A DNA stretch of 64,000 nucleotides, from assembly GCF_026004055.1 (NCBI RefSeq), contig NZ_BPIJ01000002.1, positions 963,862 through 1,027,861 of the forward strand, given 5' to 3'. Origin of the DNA: Meiothermus sp. (GTDB lineage Bacteria; Deinococcota; Deinococci; Deinococcales; Thermaceae). The notes beneath the pieces were generated by a model. That model was not told the DNA's origin, did not search any database, and saw only the letters and a program-made list of their open reading frames with translations. Positions 1 through 9,505 of this stretch are shown here, piece by piece (positions within the stretch are counted from its first letter, which is position 1; each line of letters opens with the position of its first letter). The position numbers were made by a program, and so were the translations under genes.

Positions 1-1832
1 TATCTGATCGAGCTGGAGACCCCTCTGCAACTAGAAATGCTGTCCTCGAGCGATAGAGGACTGAAAGGGGATTGGGTGTTTGTTGGCCTGGGTTAGGAAC
101 CGCTAGAAATGCTGTCCTCGAGCGATAGAGGACTGAAAGCGCCGTGACGGTTGCCGATTGGTTAGACGGACTTGCTCTAGAAATGCTGTCCTCGAGCGAT
201 AGAGGACTGAAAGTCACTCACCTTTTGCCAGCGGCGCTTGCGCGGGTCTAGAAATGCTGTCCTCGAGCGATAGAGGACTGAAAGACCCAACTACGAGACG
301 TTGGAGCTGATCGATTATAGGCTAGAAATGCTGTCCTCGAGCGATAGAGGACTGAAAGGCACCTGCACATCGAGGGGCAACGCAACGGGGCCATACTAGA
401 AATGCTGTCCTCGAGCGATAGAGGACTGAAAGGTGGTCGGGGGTTGCTGGCCACACCCCTATGGTTTATCGGCTAGAAATGCTGTCCTCGAGCGATAGAG
501 GACTGAAAGGGCTACCGCCAATAGACCGGCGCAAATCGTCCAGAGCTAGAAATGCTGTCCTCGAGCGATAGAGGACTGAAAGGAGCAGCGGCCATCTCCA
601 GCGTGGTGCGGGGGTCGGCTAGAAATGCTGTCCTCGAGCGATAGAGGACTGAAAGGTGGAGCTAGAGACGTACTCCGTAGCCTGCCTGTGGACCTAGAAA
701 TGCTGTCCTCGAGCGATAGAGGACTGAAAGAGCGCAAACTGGAGCCTGCACGTCGCTTTGCAAGTAGCGAGCTAGAAATGCTGTCCTCGAGCGATAGAGG
801 ACTGAAAGAGGCAAAATCTTTCAGGTCTCGGTGCGGCAAGGGGGCCTAGAAATGCTGTCCTCGAGCGATAGAGGACTGAAAGTAGCCATCCACCGGCAGC
901 GCATCGTAGTATGTCGGCTCTCTAACTAGAAATGCTGTCCTCGAGCGATAGAGGACTGAAAGATGCGGGCGTAGCCAATACCGGCGGGTACTGCATAGCT
1001 AGAAATGCTGTCCTCGAGCGATAGAGGACTGAAAGCACCGGTCAGCTTTAGGGCGATGGATTCAGCAGATTCTAGAAATGCTGTCCTCGAGCGATAGAGG
1101 ACTGAAAGTTGACTATATAGTGCTATAAGGGATAGGCTACATCTAGAAATGCTGTCCTCGAGCGATAGAGGACTGAAAGGCCGATGCCGGTGGCGATGAC
1201 GCCACCGCCGGCTCTAGAAATGCTGTCCTCGAGCGATAGAGGACTGAAAGCTACGGTGCCCTGTAGGCCCCACAAGCCCTCACAAGCTAGAAATGCTGTC
1301 CTCGAGCGATAGAGGACTGAAAGCCGCAAGCGCCAAAGGCATAACAAAGGCATCTGGTCTAGAAATGCTGTCCTCGAGCGATAGAGGACTGAAAGAGTCG
1401 AGGCGCAGGCCAGCGCGCTCAGCGCGAGCCTCTAGAAATGCTGTCCTCGAGCGATAGAGGACTGAAAGGATGGAATTGTCAGCGTCACAGCGCTGCTCGA
1501 GTCCTAGAAATGCTGTCCTCGAGCGATAGAGGACTGAAAGCGCCATCGGAGCCGCCGCTGAGAGAATAGGCGTTGCTAGAAATGCTGTCCTCGAGCGATA
1601 GAGGACTGAAAGGATCTGAGTAGTCTGTCCTATCCACAAGCGAGATTGCTAGAAATGCTGTCCTCGAGCGATAGAGGACTGAAAGTTGTATCCGTAGCGC
1701 ACCAGGCTACGACATTGGTAGCTAGAAATGCTGTCCTCGAGCGATAGAGGACTGAAAGGGCGTGCGCCGCCAGGCCAGCCACCTGATTACCTTTCCTAGA
1801 AATGCTGTCCTCGAGCGATAGAGCACCGAAAG
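1..1832 (+). CRISPR. CRISPR array, 25 repeats (distal end)
   Basis: Twenty-five 37-bp repeats start at 31, 103, 177, 248, 322, 396, 473, 546, 619, 694, 772, 846, 926, 999, 1072, 1143, 1214, 1287, 1359, 1432, 1504, 1576, 1649, 1722 and 1796. Twenty-four are identical, beginning CTAGAAATGC and ending GAGGACTGAAAG. Spacers are 34-43 bp and all look different; the array continues left of base 1. The repeat can fold with a 6-bp stem, GTCCTC/GAGGAC. The 3' end ACTGAAAG resembles the ATTGAAAC/G crRNA 5' handle of many type I and III systems. The last repeat (1796-1832) is altered to GAGCACCGAAAG, which breaks the stem. A degenerate final repeat marks the end far from the leader, so transcription is probably on the + strand from a leader outside the window. 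No cas gene is present, so the type cannot be assigned. Confidence 0.98.
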
Positions 1833-1854
1833 GCCGTAGCCTTGATGACCATGC

Positions 1855-2217
1855 TTACCTCAGATTCAAGGGCGGGCAGTTGTCGAGCTGCACTGCTGTA
1901 GCCGGGCCGGGGGTGCGCACCCGGTATTCTCCGGCGCTGCCGGCCTCGGTGGTAGAGGCGGTCACGGTGCCCAGATCGGTGTAGACCAGGATGGTGTTGG
2001 CCGAACCGGTTATGCGCAGCCGCACCTCGTAGGTGCCAATTCCAACCTGCTCGATTGTTCCAGGGCAGGCCGGGGCGATAGGTCTTGGGGGCGCTAGGGT
2101 GGTTTGGGATTGTTGCACCGGGGTTTCCTGAGTGGGTCGAATGGCCAGCCAGCCAAAATACATCAGGATGCCCGCTGCAATGAGCAGCCGCAGGGGGTTC
2201 AGTTTTCTATCGTCCAT
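1855..2217 (-). CDS. small membrane-anchored protein of unknown function
   Basis: A 120-residue protein that I do not recognise. Residues 10-27 form one hydrophobic segment near the N-terminus, followed by a Gln/Pro-rich linker and a domain of about 70 residues with beta-type composition that contains two cysteines (in APACPG and DNCPPL). This fits an anchored extracytoplasmic domain. The ATG at 2217 is preceded by GAGGG. The gene converges on the CRISPR array and ends 22 bp after the last repeat. It is not a Cas family I know. Confidence 0.6.
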   Translation of the reverse strand: MDDRKLNPLRLLIAAGILMYFGWLAIRPTQETPVQQSQTTLAPPRPIAPACPGTIEQVGIGTYEVRLRITGSANTILVYTDLGTVTASTTEAGSAGEYRVRTPGPATAVQLDNCPPLNLR

Positions 2218-2350
2218 AGGCCCTCTTCAAGATAGCAAGCTCAATGGGCGAGGGGAGGTTGGATGCCGGCACCAACCCCCGCGCACTTCAACAAACATCT
2301 GTGGGAAGCCATAAAAGGCCCCACAGAACACATCGGATGCATATTTTGCT

Positions 2351-2437
2351 TGGTGCCGGGAGCGGGACTTGAACCCGCACAGGCTTACGCCCGCTACCCC
2401 CTCAAGATAGTGTGTCTACCAGTTCCACCATCCCGGC
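2351..2437 (-). tRNA. tRNA-Leu(GAG)
   Basis: Read on the minus strand, the acceptor stem GCCGGGA pairs with TCCCGGC, followed by discriminator A and an encoded CCA (2351-2353). The anticodon loop TTGAGGG lies between CTATC and GGTAG, giving anticodon GAG. A long variable arm and the D-loop GGTAGAC are typical of class II tRNA-Leu. The T arm is GCGGGTTCAAGTCCCGC. Confidence 0.95.
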
Positions 2438-2448
2438 AGGCAAACATT

Positions 2449-2477
2449 AGGTTAGTCGGGCTTGGAACACTTGTCAA
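2449..2477 (-). promoter_or_regulatory. promoter of tRNA-Leu(GAG)
   Basis: On the minus strand a consensus -35 TTGACA (2472-2477) is followed after exactly 17 bp by TAACCT (2449-2454), 12 bp before the tRNA 5' end. Confidence 0.75.
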
Positions 2478-2705
2478 GAACAGCAGCCTTTGCGCTCCTG
2501 CCCAACCCCTTGTTAAGGCGTTTCGCGCCCTCGAGGCCCCCCCAAAAACTGCCGCCAACCCCCTTCGCTCCACAAAGCAAGCACCCGCCCTTTTCCGAGC
2601 TTGTGGAAGCCATCTCCAAAAATGGCCTAGCAAACTGCACCGGAACCAAAGAGGCTGCTTGCCCGGGCTTGCGTCCAGGTGGGTTGTGCGTATCCTGAGG
2701 GTAGG

Positions 2706-3173
2706 ATGTTGGGGATTGCCCTACTCGAGCTCATGCTCTTGCTGCTGGTGTTGGGGCTGGTGGCCTGGGCCTTGGGCGCGGCGCGCAACCTGCCCCAATC
2801 GCAGCGCGAACAGGCCCGGCGGTTGGAGCTGGCCCTGGCCGAAATCCGCCAGCACGAACCGCCCCACCTGCGCGAACCGCTGAAGCAGGTGCTGCAGTAC
2901 GGGCGCAATTTGCATAAGCTGCTGCCGCAGATGGCCGAACTCGAGCGCTTTTTGCACAAGCCGGGCCTCGAGGGCGCTACCCGCGACCCCCTGTGGGTTC
3001 GCTACCATGAACTAGAGCGGGCTTTCGAGCGGGGGGTGGCCTACCTCGAGCGCCTGGGTGCCGAGCTGGTGCTGGTTTCTGGAGACCAAGAGCCCCCGGC
3101 CCTGGCCGACCTGCCGCTGTTCGTAATTGAATTGCGCGAGGTTTTACATCCAGCCAGCCCGACCCGAGGGTAA
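2706..3173 (+). CDS. small membrane protein with long helical cytoplasmic tail
   Basis: About 155 residues. An N-terminal hydrophobic segment (residues 2-24) is followed by a charged, Leu/Glu/Arg-rich, probably coiled-coil region. I do not recognise the family. ATG 2706 is chosen because GAGG lies 5 bp upstream and the membrane segment then starts at once; an in-frame GTG at 2679 would add nine polar residues. TATCCT at 2691-2696 could be its -10 box. Its TAA stop (3171-3173) is also the first half of a possible -10 box for the lipoprotein gene that follows. Confidence 0.7.
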   Translation: MLGIALLELMLLLLVLGLVAWALGAARNLPQSQREQARRLELALAEIRQHEPPHLREPLKQVLQYGRNLHKLLPQMAELERFLHKPGLEGATRDPLWVRYHELERAFERGVAYLERLGAELVLVSGDQEPPALADLPLFVIELREVLHPASPTRG

Positions 3174-3176
3174 ATT
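3171..3176 (+). promoter_or_regulatory. -10 box overlapping upstream stop codon (leaderless start)
   Basis: TAAATT lies 6 nt before the ATG at 3183 and its TAA is the stop codon of the upstream gene. There is no Shine-Dalgarno sequence between them and no clear -35 box. Confidence 0.4.
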
Positions 3177-3182
3177 GGGGCG

Positions 3183-3863
3183 ATGCTACGAGTCCTTGTA
3201 CCGCTCTTGCTGCTGTTGACCGCGTGCGCGCCGCGCGCCGGTGAGCCCCAGGCCAACACCGCCATTATCCAGGGCCCGGTGGGGTTCTACCCTTCCCAGC
3301 CGGGGCTCGACTGGGTCTATCTGCCGCCCCGCGCTTCCATTGGCGACCCGCCGGTGCGCCTCTCGGTGCTGGGCCCTACCACCTTTGAGGGCCAGCCGGC
3401 CATCCGCTACCGCCTGAGCGGGCGGGGATTGGAGCGCTCCTATTACCGCCAGGTAGACGCCGGCGGGGTGCGGCTTTTGGGGATGGAAGATTTCGACCGG
3501 CTTCAAGTAGCCCGCTATACCCCCCCTATTCAAGAATATCCGCCCCAGGCCAGCCTGACCGTGGGGGCGCGCTGGGGTGGGCAGACCCGCGAAGTGATCG
3601 AGCTGCGCGCCAACAACCAGATCACCCGGGTGAGCGACCGGGTGCTCGAGTACACCTACACGGTGCTGGGAAAGTCCAACGTCACGGTACCGGCGGGCAG
3701 TTTTGAGGTTTTTCGCATCGGGGTGGAGTACCGCGACCCTAAGAACCCCAGTCTGCGGGAAAATTTCGAGGTGTGGTTCTACCCGGGGGTGGGTGAGATT
3801 TTCAGCTCGATCAATTTTAGCGACCAGGGGGGCCTCTCGCTGGTGGATCGCAACTTTAAGTAA
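3183..3863 (+). CDS. lipoprotein of unknown function
   Basis: A 226-residue protein with a short lipoprotein signal peptide: positive start, Leu run, then LLTAC with the lipid-bearing Cys at residue 15. The mature part is rich in beta-type sequence and ends with a stretch typical of secreted outer-surface proteins (WFYPGVGEI). No catalytic motif is visible. It lies 9 bp downstream of the previous gene and probably starts without a leader. Confidence 0.75.
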   Translation: MLRVLVPLLLLLTACAPRAGEPQANTAIIQGPVGFYPSQPGLDWVYLPPRASIGDPPVRLSVLGPTTFEGQPAIRYRLSGRGLERSYYRQVDAGGVRLLGMEDFDRLQVARYTPPIQEYPPQASLTVGARWGGQTREVIELRANNQITRVSDRVLEYTYTVLGKSNVTVPAGSFEVFRIGVEYRDPKNPSLRENFEVWFYPGVGEIFSSINFSDQGGLSLVDRNFK

Positions 3864-3935
3864 ACTGTAGTGGGTTTCACAATGCGCCCTTCTTTGTTCT
3901 CTAGGGTACGGCAATAGGTGTGCAAACCTCTAAAG

Positions 3936-3965
3936 TTGAACGCAAGATGCGTACTGCCCTGGAAT
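3936..3965 (+). promoter_or_regulatory. possible dxs promoter
   Basis: TTGAAC (3936-3941) and TGGAAT (3960-3965) are separated by 18 bp, upstream of dxs. The match to consensus is moderate. Confidence 0.35.
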
Positions 3966-3990
3966 CGCCGAGTCGTTTTGGGAGGCGTGT

Positions 3991-5850
3991 GTGATTTTGT
4001 CTAAAGTCAACCAACCGCAAGACCTTAAAGCTTTGTCGCCAGAAGAGCTGCTGCAACTCGCCGAGGAGCTGCGCAGCGAGATTATCCGGGTGTGCGCCCA
4101 GAATGGCGGGCACCTGGCCTCCTCGCTGGGGGCGGTGGAGCTGATTGTGGCCTTGCACCGGGTCTTCGACTCGCCTCGAGACCGGCTGCTCTTCGACGTG
4201 GGCCACCAGGCCTATGCCCACAAGATCCTTACCGGACGCAAGGAGGTCTTTCACACCATCCGCCAGGAGGGGGGCCTCTCGGGCTTTACCAAGGTCTCGG
4301 AGAGCGAACACGACGCCATTACCGTGGGCCATGCCTCCACCTCGCTGGCCAATGCGCTAGGTATGGCCATTGCCCGCGATACCCTGGGCCAGAACTATCA
4401 CGTGGTGGGCGTTATTGGCGATGGGGCCCTGACCGGCGGTATGGCCCTGGCGGCCCTCAACGTGATCGGAGAGCGCAAGCCCAGGCTCCTCATGATTCTG
4501 AACGACAACGAGATGAGCATCTCGGAAAACGTGGGGGCGCTGAACCGCTACTTCAAGGAATACCAGACCAAGAAGTGGGTACAGGACACCCAGAAGTGGG
4601 GCCGCCAGGTGTTGGAGGGCATCTCGCCCCGGCTGTTTAGTCTGGTAGATCGGGCCAAGGAGGCCGCCAAGCTGATGCTGCACCAGGAGAACCCCTTCTA
4701 CGCCTGGGGCATCCGCTACGTGGGGCCGGTGGACGGCCACGACCTGCCGGGCCTGATCCACATTCTGGAGCAGATCAAAGAACTCGACGGCCCCACCCTA
4801 CTGCACATCGTGACCCAGAAGGGCAAGGGCTATGGGGTGGCCGAGGAAGACCCCATCTATTGGCACGGCCCCCCCGGCTTCAACCCCGAAAACCCGGTCA
4901 AGGTGAGCAAGGGCTACTCCTGGTCGGCGGCTTTTGGCGATGCCGTGACCGAGCTGGCCTACCAGGAGCCCCGCCTTTTTGTGATTACCCCCGCTATGCG
5001 CGAGGGCTCGGGTCTGGTGCGCTACTCCCAGACCCACCCCGAGCGCTACTTGGACACCGGCATCTGCGAGGATGTGGCCGCCACCACCGCCGCCGGGATG
5101 GCCCTGCGGGGCCTCAAGCCGGTGCTGGCCATCTACTCCACCTTTATGCAGCGGGCCTACGACCAGATCATCCACGACATCGCCATCGAGAACCTACCGG
5201 TGGTCTTCGCGGTGGATCGGGCCGGCATTGTGGGGGGCGACGGGGCCACCCACAACGGGGTCTTCGACATCGCCTACTTGCGCACTGTGCCCAATGTGCA
5301 AATCGCGGCACCCAAGGATGCTTTGGAGCTACGGGCCATGCTCAAGAAGGCCCTCGAGCTGGGCGGGCCCATCGCCATCCGCTACCCTCGCGACAACGTG
5401 GAGAAGGCCCCCGAGGGAGCCTGGCCCGAGATTGAGTGGGGGCGCTGGGAAGTCCTTAAGGAGGGCCGCCGGGCCTACATCCTGGCCTTTGGTAAGACCC
5501 TCAAATATGCCCTCGAGGCCGCCGGGGACGACCCCGAAGTGGGGGTGATCAATGCCCGCTTCATCAAACCGCTGGACAAGGAGATGCTACAGCGACTGGC
5601 CCTGGAAGGGTACAAGCTGGTTACCACCGAGGATCACCAGAAAATGGGCGGCTTTGGCAGCGCGGTGCTGGAGGCCCTGAACGAGCTGGGCTTGAAGCCC
5701 GAGATTCGGGTGCTGGGCTTGCCGGACGTTTTCTACGACCACGGCTCCATTCCCCGCATGCACCGCGAGGCGGGCATCGATGCCGAGGCCATCCGGGCGG
5801 CCCTGGCCGGGATGGGGATAGACGCTCCGGTAGCGACCCGGCTCTTTTGA
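3991..5850 (+). CDS. dxs: 1-deoxy-D-xylulose-5-phosphate synthase
   Basis: A 619-residue protein of the normal Dxs length. It condenses pyruvate and glyceraldehyde-3-phosphate to DXP, the first step of the MEP isoprenoid pathway and a source of thiamine and pyridoxal precursors. N-terminal [12 protein letters not shown] (residues 39-50) carries the conserved His. GDGALTGG (143-150) followed by N-bearing segments is the thiamine-diphosphate site. The middle and C-terminal transketolase domains follow, including the [15 protein letters not shown] stretch. The start is GTG at 3991, with GGGAGGC just upstream. The gene seems to stand alone. Confidence 0.97.
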   Translation: MILSKVNQPQDLKALSPEELLQLAEELRSEIIRVCAQNGGHLASSLGAVELIVALHRVFDSPRDRLLFDVGHQAYAHKILTGRKEVFHTIRQEGGLSGFTKVSESEHDAITVGHASTSLANALGMAIARDTLGQNYHVVGVIGDGALTGGMALAALNVIGERKPRLLMILNDNEMSISENVGALNRYFKEYQTKKWVQDTQKWGRQVLEGISPRLFSLVDRAKEAAKLMLHQENPFYAWGIRYVGPVDGHDLPGLIHILEQIKELDGPTLLHIVTQKGKGYGVAEEDPIYWHGPPGFNPENPVKVSKGYSWSAAFGDAVTELAYQEPRLFVITPAMREGSGLVRYSQTHPERYLDTGICEDVAATTAAGMALRGLKPVLAIYSTFMQRAYDQIIHDIAIENLPVVFAVDRAGIVGGDGATHNGVFDIAYLRTVPNVQIAAPKDALELRAMLKKALELGGPIAIRYPRDNVEKAPEGAWPEIEWGRWEVLKEGRRAYILAFGKTLKYALEAAGDDPEVGVINARFIKPLDKEMLQRLALEGYKLVTTEDHQKMGGFGSAVLEALNELGLKPEIRVLGLPDVFYDHGSIPRMHREAGIDAEAIRAALAGMGIDAPVATRLF

Positions 5851-5950
5851 GCGACCTATGGGGCCAAGGGTGGTTTTGTAGGTGGCCAACCTGAGGTAAC
5901 GTCTGCCTGGGATAGAAGTCCCCTAGCCCAGCCGCAAAGGAATACTGTAG

Positions 5951-7018
5951 ATGCTGCCCTACCTTTCACTCTCCGGTTCACCCTACGATCAGGGTTTCGC
6001 GCAGGGGAAGGCCCTGGCCGAGGCCATTGCGCACAACCTGGCGCTTTACTTTCGGCGCTTTGAGGTGGAGTGCAAGCTACCGTCCGCCGAGGCCCGTGAG
6101 CGGGGGGCGCGCTACCTGGAGGCCCTGCGCCGGCAGAGCCCGGCCTACACCGCGGGCCTCGAGGGCATCGCGGCGGGCTCGGGGCAGCCCCTGGTGGACA
6201 TCGCCACCCTCAACGTGCGCTACGAAATCGTGTATCACCAGTTCGGCCACGAGGCCCCCAACGGCTGCACCGCCTTTGCCCTGATGCCTGCCCACAGCGC
6301 CGACGGCCACCTCTGGATGGGCCAGAACTGGGACTGGATGGAGGGAGTGCAGGGGGCCTTGCAGCACATCAGCGAGCCCGACGGTACGCGGGTGCTGGCC
6401 TTTACCGAGGCGGGCATTTTTGGAGGGAAAATCGGCCTCAACTCGCACGGGCTGGGTCTGTGCATCAACGGGCTGGTCTCCAAGGGCGACCACTGGGCCG
6501 GGCTGGGCCAGCCTTTCCACCTGCGCACCTACCGGGCGCTGCGGCAGAAGACCTTGGAGGAGGCCCAAAGGGTTCTGCTCGAGCCTCCCCACACCAGCTC
6601 GGCCAACTTTTTGCTCGGACAAGGGGACAAGGCGGTGGATCTCGAGGTCTCGCCCATGGGCCTCGCCCGCTGGGAAGACCCCCGCCAGCTCGTGCATGCC
6701 AACCACTACATCGCCCCCGAGCGCTACGGCATCGAAGTGCCTCCCATCGAGTGGCTCGACCGCTCGCACCACCGGGCCGAACGGTTGGAACAGCGCCTGC
6801 GCGGGGTGGAAAAACCCGGCCTGGCCGACCTCCAGGCGGCCCTGGCCGATCGGGAGGGGGCCCCCTACGCGGTCTGCCGCACCCCCAGCCCCGAGGAGTA
6901 CGCCCTGGGCGAGCCCTACCGCACCATCGTCTCGGTGATTATGAACTTGGGCACCGGCGAGCTCTGGATTTCCGATGGCCCGCCTCACGAGAACCCTTAC
7001 CTGCGCTACGTGGTCTAA
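5951..7018 (+). CDS. C45 family autoproteolytic acyltransferase/hydrolase
   Basis: A 355-residue protein resembling the acyl-CoA:6-aminopenicillanate acyltransferase (peptidase C45) family. These are Ntn-type enzymes that cleave themselves before a Cys, which then becomes the N-terminal nucleophile. The candidate is Cys106 in NGCTAFAL, preceded by about 105 residues of pro-segment. MGQNWDWM downstream matches the usual N-W-D motif. The substrate cannot be read from sequence; these enzymes act on linear amides. AAAGGA precedes the ATG at 5951. No signal peptide is seen. A macro-domain gene follows 9 bp later. Confidence 0.85.
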   Translation: MLPYLSLSGSPYDQGFAQGKALAEAIAHNLALYFRRFEVECKLPSAEARERGARYLEALRRQSPAYTAGLEGIAAGSGQPLVDIATLNVRYEIVYHQFGHEAPNGCTAFALMPAHSADGHLWMGQNWDWMEGVQGALQHISEPDGTRVLAFTEAGIFGGKIGLNSHGLGLCINGLVSKGDHWAGLGQPFHLRTYRALRQKTLEEAQRVLLEPPHTSSANFLLGQGDKAVDLEVSPMGLARWEDPRQLVHANHYIAPERYGIEVPPIEWLDRSHHRAERLEQRLRGVEKPGLADLQAALADREGAPYAVCRTPSPEEYALGEPYRTIVSVIMNLGTGELWISDGPPHENPYLRYVV

Positions 7019-7021
7019 AAT
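7016..7021 (+). promoter_or_regulatory. -10 box overlapping upstream stop codon (leaderless start)
   Basis: TAAAAT begins with the TAA stop codon of the C45 gene and ends 6 nt before the ATG at 7028. No Shine-Dalgarno sequence is present. Confidence 0.4.
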
Positions 7022-7027
7022 GCCCCC

Positions 7028-7525
7028 ATGGCGCGCATCCAGGTAGCCCAAGGCGACATCACCGAGTTCGTGGGGGATGCCATCGTAAACGCAGCCAACA
7101 ACCACCTGATTTTGGGCTCCGGCGTGGCCGGGGCCATCCGGCGCAAAGGCGGCCCCAGCATCCAGGAAGAGTGCAACCGGCACGGCCCCATTCAAGTTGG
7201 CGAGGCTGCCCTCACCGGGGCCGGGCAGTTACCGGTGCGCTATGTGATCCATGCGGCGGCCATGGGTGATCAGCCCGCCAGCCTGGAAACCGTTCGCCGC
7301 GCGACCCAGGCAGCCTTGCGCCTGGCGCTGGAAAAAAACCTGCAAAAAGTGGCTTTTCCACTGTTGGGAACGGGCGTGGCCGGGTTGCCTGTAAAAGAGG
7401 TGGCCGAGGTAATGCTGGCCGAGCTGCTCGCAGCCCCCGAGGCGCTGGAAGTGACCCTCTATGGATTCACCGAGTCAGATGCGCAGGTTGTGCGGCAAGT
7501 TCTCGACCACTTCAACAGAACTTAG
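7028..7525 (+). CDS. macro-domain protein (ADP-ribose binding or hydrolase)
   Basis: A single macro domain of 165 residues. GDIT near residue 9, [21 protein letters not shown] (residues 18 onward, with the NAAN motif) and LLGTGVAG bind ADP-ribose in this family. Members bind or remove ADP-ribose from proteins, or deacetylate O-acetyl-ADP-ribose. It follows the C45 hydrolase by 9 bp and seems to have its own -10 box. No toxin-like ADP-ribosyltransferase is visible nearby. Confidence 0.9.
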   Translation: MARIQVAQGDITEFVGDAIVNAANNHLILGSGVAGAIRRKGGPSIQEECNRHGPIQVGEAALTGAGQLPVRYVIHAAAMGDQPASLETVRRATQAALRLALEKNLQKVAFPLLGTGVAGLPVKEVAEVMLAELLAAPEALEVTLYGFTESDAQVVRQVLDHFNRT

Positions 7526-7609
7526 CCCCCAGCCCATGCCGTGTCTCGGGTAAGCGTGGGGCTCGAGCCTGTGCTCCTTGCACCGATGGCTAAACCTTTC
7601 CAACTTGGC

Positions 7610-8869
7610 TCACGCATTCGCTTTGGTTTCAGGGATGGTGCGGAATAGCCGTGCGGTGTTGGTCACCGCCGTCAGATACAGCAAAGCCCCCACAAAGAAG
7701 GGCAGGCCCACCAGCCAGGGCGCAATTTCCGGCTTGGCGACCAACGAGAACAGGAACCCTCCCAGTAAACCGCCCGCCGCTACCGTGAGGCTTTGTGCGC
7801 CGGCCAGGGCCCCCTGCAAGGTGCCTTGTTCTTGCGGGGAAACTTCGCGGGTCAGGAGCGATTGAATGAGGGGCTGGCCCAAGTTGCTCAGCGCGGCCAG
7901 GGCAATGATGGCGTACATCATCCAGCCCTGGGTCGCCAGGCCATACAGGGTGAAGGAAAAAATGCCCATGCTCTGCGCCAAAATGAGTGCCCGGCGTTCG
8001 CCCAGCCGGGCCACAATGGGCCTGACCAGTCCGGCCTGCACCACCACGCCCCCCAGCCCCACCAGAAACAGCGAAAAGCCCACCTCCAAGGGCCTCCAGC
8101 CAAACTTGTAGGCCGTATACAGTACCCACACGCTCTGCAAGATTCCAAAGGCCAGGAAGATGAGGGAGAGGCTGAAGATCAGGCCGCGCAGAATGGGGGT
8201 CTTGCCTAGAATCGAGAGGGCCGTGAAGGGATTGAGCGATTTGGCTTTGGTGCTGCGGTTTTCCGGTTTGAGCGATTCGGGCAGCACAAAATAGCCATAC
8301 AAAAAATTGAGAAAAGCCAGCCCTGCGGCAAAGTAGAAGGGCAGGCGCAGGTCGATGTTGCCTAGCACCCCACCCACCACCGGCCCCAGCACAAAGCCCA
8401 TCCCGAACGTGGCCCCAATCAGGCCAAAGTTGCGGGCCCGCTCCTCGGGTTTGGAAATATCGGCGATGTAGGCGTTGGCCGTCGAAAGGCTGGCTCCCAG
8501 GGCGCCTGCGATGACTCGAGCCAAAAACAACACCCAGATGGACGGCGTCAGGGCGGCAATCAAATAATCGATGCCGGTGCCTACCAGCGAAGCCAGCAAC
8601 ACCGGGCGACGCCCATAGCGGTCGGAGAGCATCCCCAGAATGGGGCCAAAGGCAAACTGCATCACCGCATAGACCGCAAAAAAGAGGCCGTTGAGCCGCG
8701 CGCCGGCCTCCACACTGCCCGCCAGGGTCTCGATCAGCTTGGGTAACACTGGAATAACCAGCCCCAGGCCCATCACGTTGATCAGCACCGAAATCAGAAT
8801 GAACGATATGGAGGCGGCTCGAGGGGAAGGCATAACCGCGCCATTATGACACCTCAGCGCTCCCGTCAC
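7610..8869 (-). CDS. MFS transporter, TetA-like drug efflux
   Basis: A 419-residue, 12-helix major facilitator with features of the tetracycline/multidrug antiporter group: MGLGLVIPVLP in helix 1, the loop 2-3 motif GMLSDRYGRRPVLL, and GPVVGG in helix 5. It probably exchanges a hydrophobic drug for protons. The GTG at 8869 is preceded by a strong AAGGAGGT at 11 bp; an alternative ATG lies at 8833, directly before the first helix. The substrate is not determinable. Confidence 0.85.
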   Translation of the reverse strand: MTGALRCHNGAVMPSPRAASISFILISVLINVMGLGLVIPVLPKLIETLAGSVEAGARLNGLFFAVYAVMQFAFGPILGMLSDRYGRRPVLLASLVGTGIDYLIAALTPSIWVLFLARVIAGALGASLSTANAYIADISKPEERARNFGLIGATFGMGFVLGPVVGGVLGNIDLRLPFYFAAGLAFLNFLYGYFVLPESLKPENRSTKAKSLNPFTALSILGKTPILRGLIFSLSLIFLAFGILQSVWVLYTAYKFGWRPLEVGFSLFLVGLGGVVVQAGLVRPIVARLGERRALILAQSMGIFSFTLYGLATQGWMMYAIIALAALSNLGQPLIQSLLTREVSPQEQGTLQGALAGAQSLTVAAGGLLGGFLFSLVAKPEIAPWLVGLPFFVGALLYLTAVTNTARLFRTIPETKANA

Positions 8870-8940
8870 AGGAGGCCTGTACCTCCTTCGTCGGAATCAG
8901 CCACCTGTACAGGTTCCGTTTGAGCGCATTGGGTCTGACC

Positions 8941-9004
8941 TTGGCCCATTTGCCATCGGCCATGGATTATCGGCTATCGGCCATCGGCAGAGTAAGCTAA
9001 AAGC
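8941..9004 (+). promoter_or_regulatory. tsaE upstream region: degenerate tandem repeat and -10 box
   Basis: A run of imperfect units built on ATCGGCCAT and TATCGGC fills 8950-8990. TAAGCT (8993-8998) ends 6 nt before the GTG start at 9005, which fits leaderless transcription. Confidence 0.45.
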
Positions 9005-9433
9005 GTGCACCTGGAGAGCCTCGAGGATACCCGCACCCTTGCCCAAAAGCTCGCGCAGACCCTGCCCGAAGGCACCCTGGTGCTGCTGACGGGCCCCATG
9101 GGGGTAGGCAAGACCACCCTGGTCAAGTTCATTGCCGAGGCCCTGGGCTTTACGGGCGAGGTGACCAGCCCCACCTACACCCTGATTCACGAGTACCCCA
9201 CGCCACAGGGCCTGGTCGTGCACATCGACGCCTACCGCATGGCCGACCAGGAGGCGCTCTACCACCTGGGCCTCGAGGACTACCTGCCCGAGGCCCGCCT
9301 GGTGCTCATCGAGTGGGGCCGGCCCGAGGTGTTTCCGGATAGCCTCGAGGTACGCCTGACCCCCAGCGAAAAGGGCCGCCGGGTGGAGCTGATCCCGCAC
9401 GGGGCTGCAAGCCCGGTGCGGACTGAATTTTGA
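9005..9433 (+). CDS. tsaE: tRNA threonylcarbamoyladenosine biosynthesis ATPase TsaE
   Basis: A 142-residue protein of the expected length. TsaE is the ATPase that helps TsaB-TsaD make the t6A37 modification in ANN-decoding tRNAs. Walker A GPMGVGKTT is at residues 30-38. TSPTYTLIHEY and HIDAYRM are family signatures, and IEWGRPEVF closes the core. The GTG start has no Shine-Dalgarno but sits 6 nt after TAAGCT. tsaB and tsaD are not in the window. Confidence 0.95.
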   Translation: MHLESLEDTRTLAQKLAQTLPEGTLVLLTGPMGVGKTTLVKFIAEALGFTGEVTSPTYTLIHEYPTPQGLVVHIDAYRMADQEALYHLGLEDYLPEARLVLIEWGRPEVFPDSLEVRLTPSEKGRRVELIPHGAASPVRTEF

Positions 9434-9457
9434 TACCAACCCACTTCGCCTTATAAT
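9430..9457 (+). promoter_or_regulatory. promoter of the sugar ABC transporter operon
   Basis: TTGATA (9430-9435) and a perfect TATAAT (9452-9457) are 16 bp apart, about 45 bp upstream of the binding-protein ATG. AAAGGAGGT precedes that ATG. Confidence 0.7.
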
Positions 9458-9505
9458 CGCTTACGAACCCTAGGGGTCAAAGGCGAAATCCAAAGGAGGT
9501 AGTTT

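Noticed and set aside
248..1639. Several open frames across the CRISPR array, some with repeated FSPLSLEDSIS or LSVLYRSRTAFL blocks
   Set aside because: They are repeat sequence translated through variable spacers, not genes.
7028..7525. DarTG-type toxin-antitoxin
   Set aside because: The macro domain is alone; no DarT-like ADP-ribosyltransferase is beside it.
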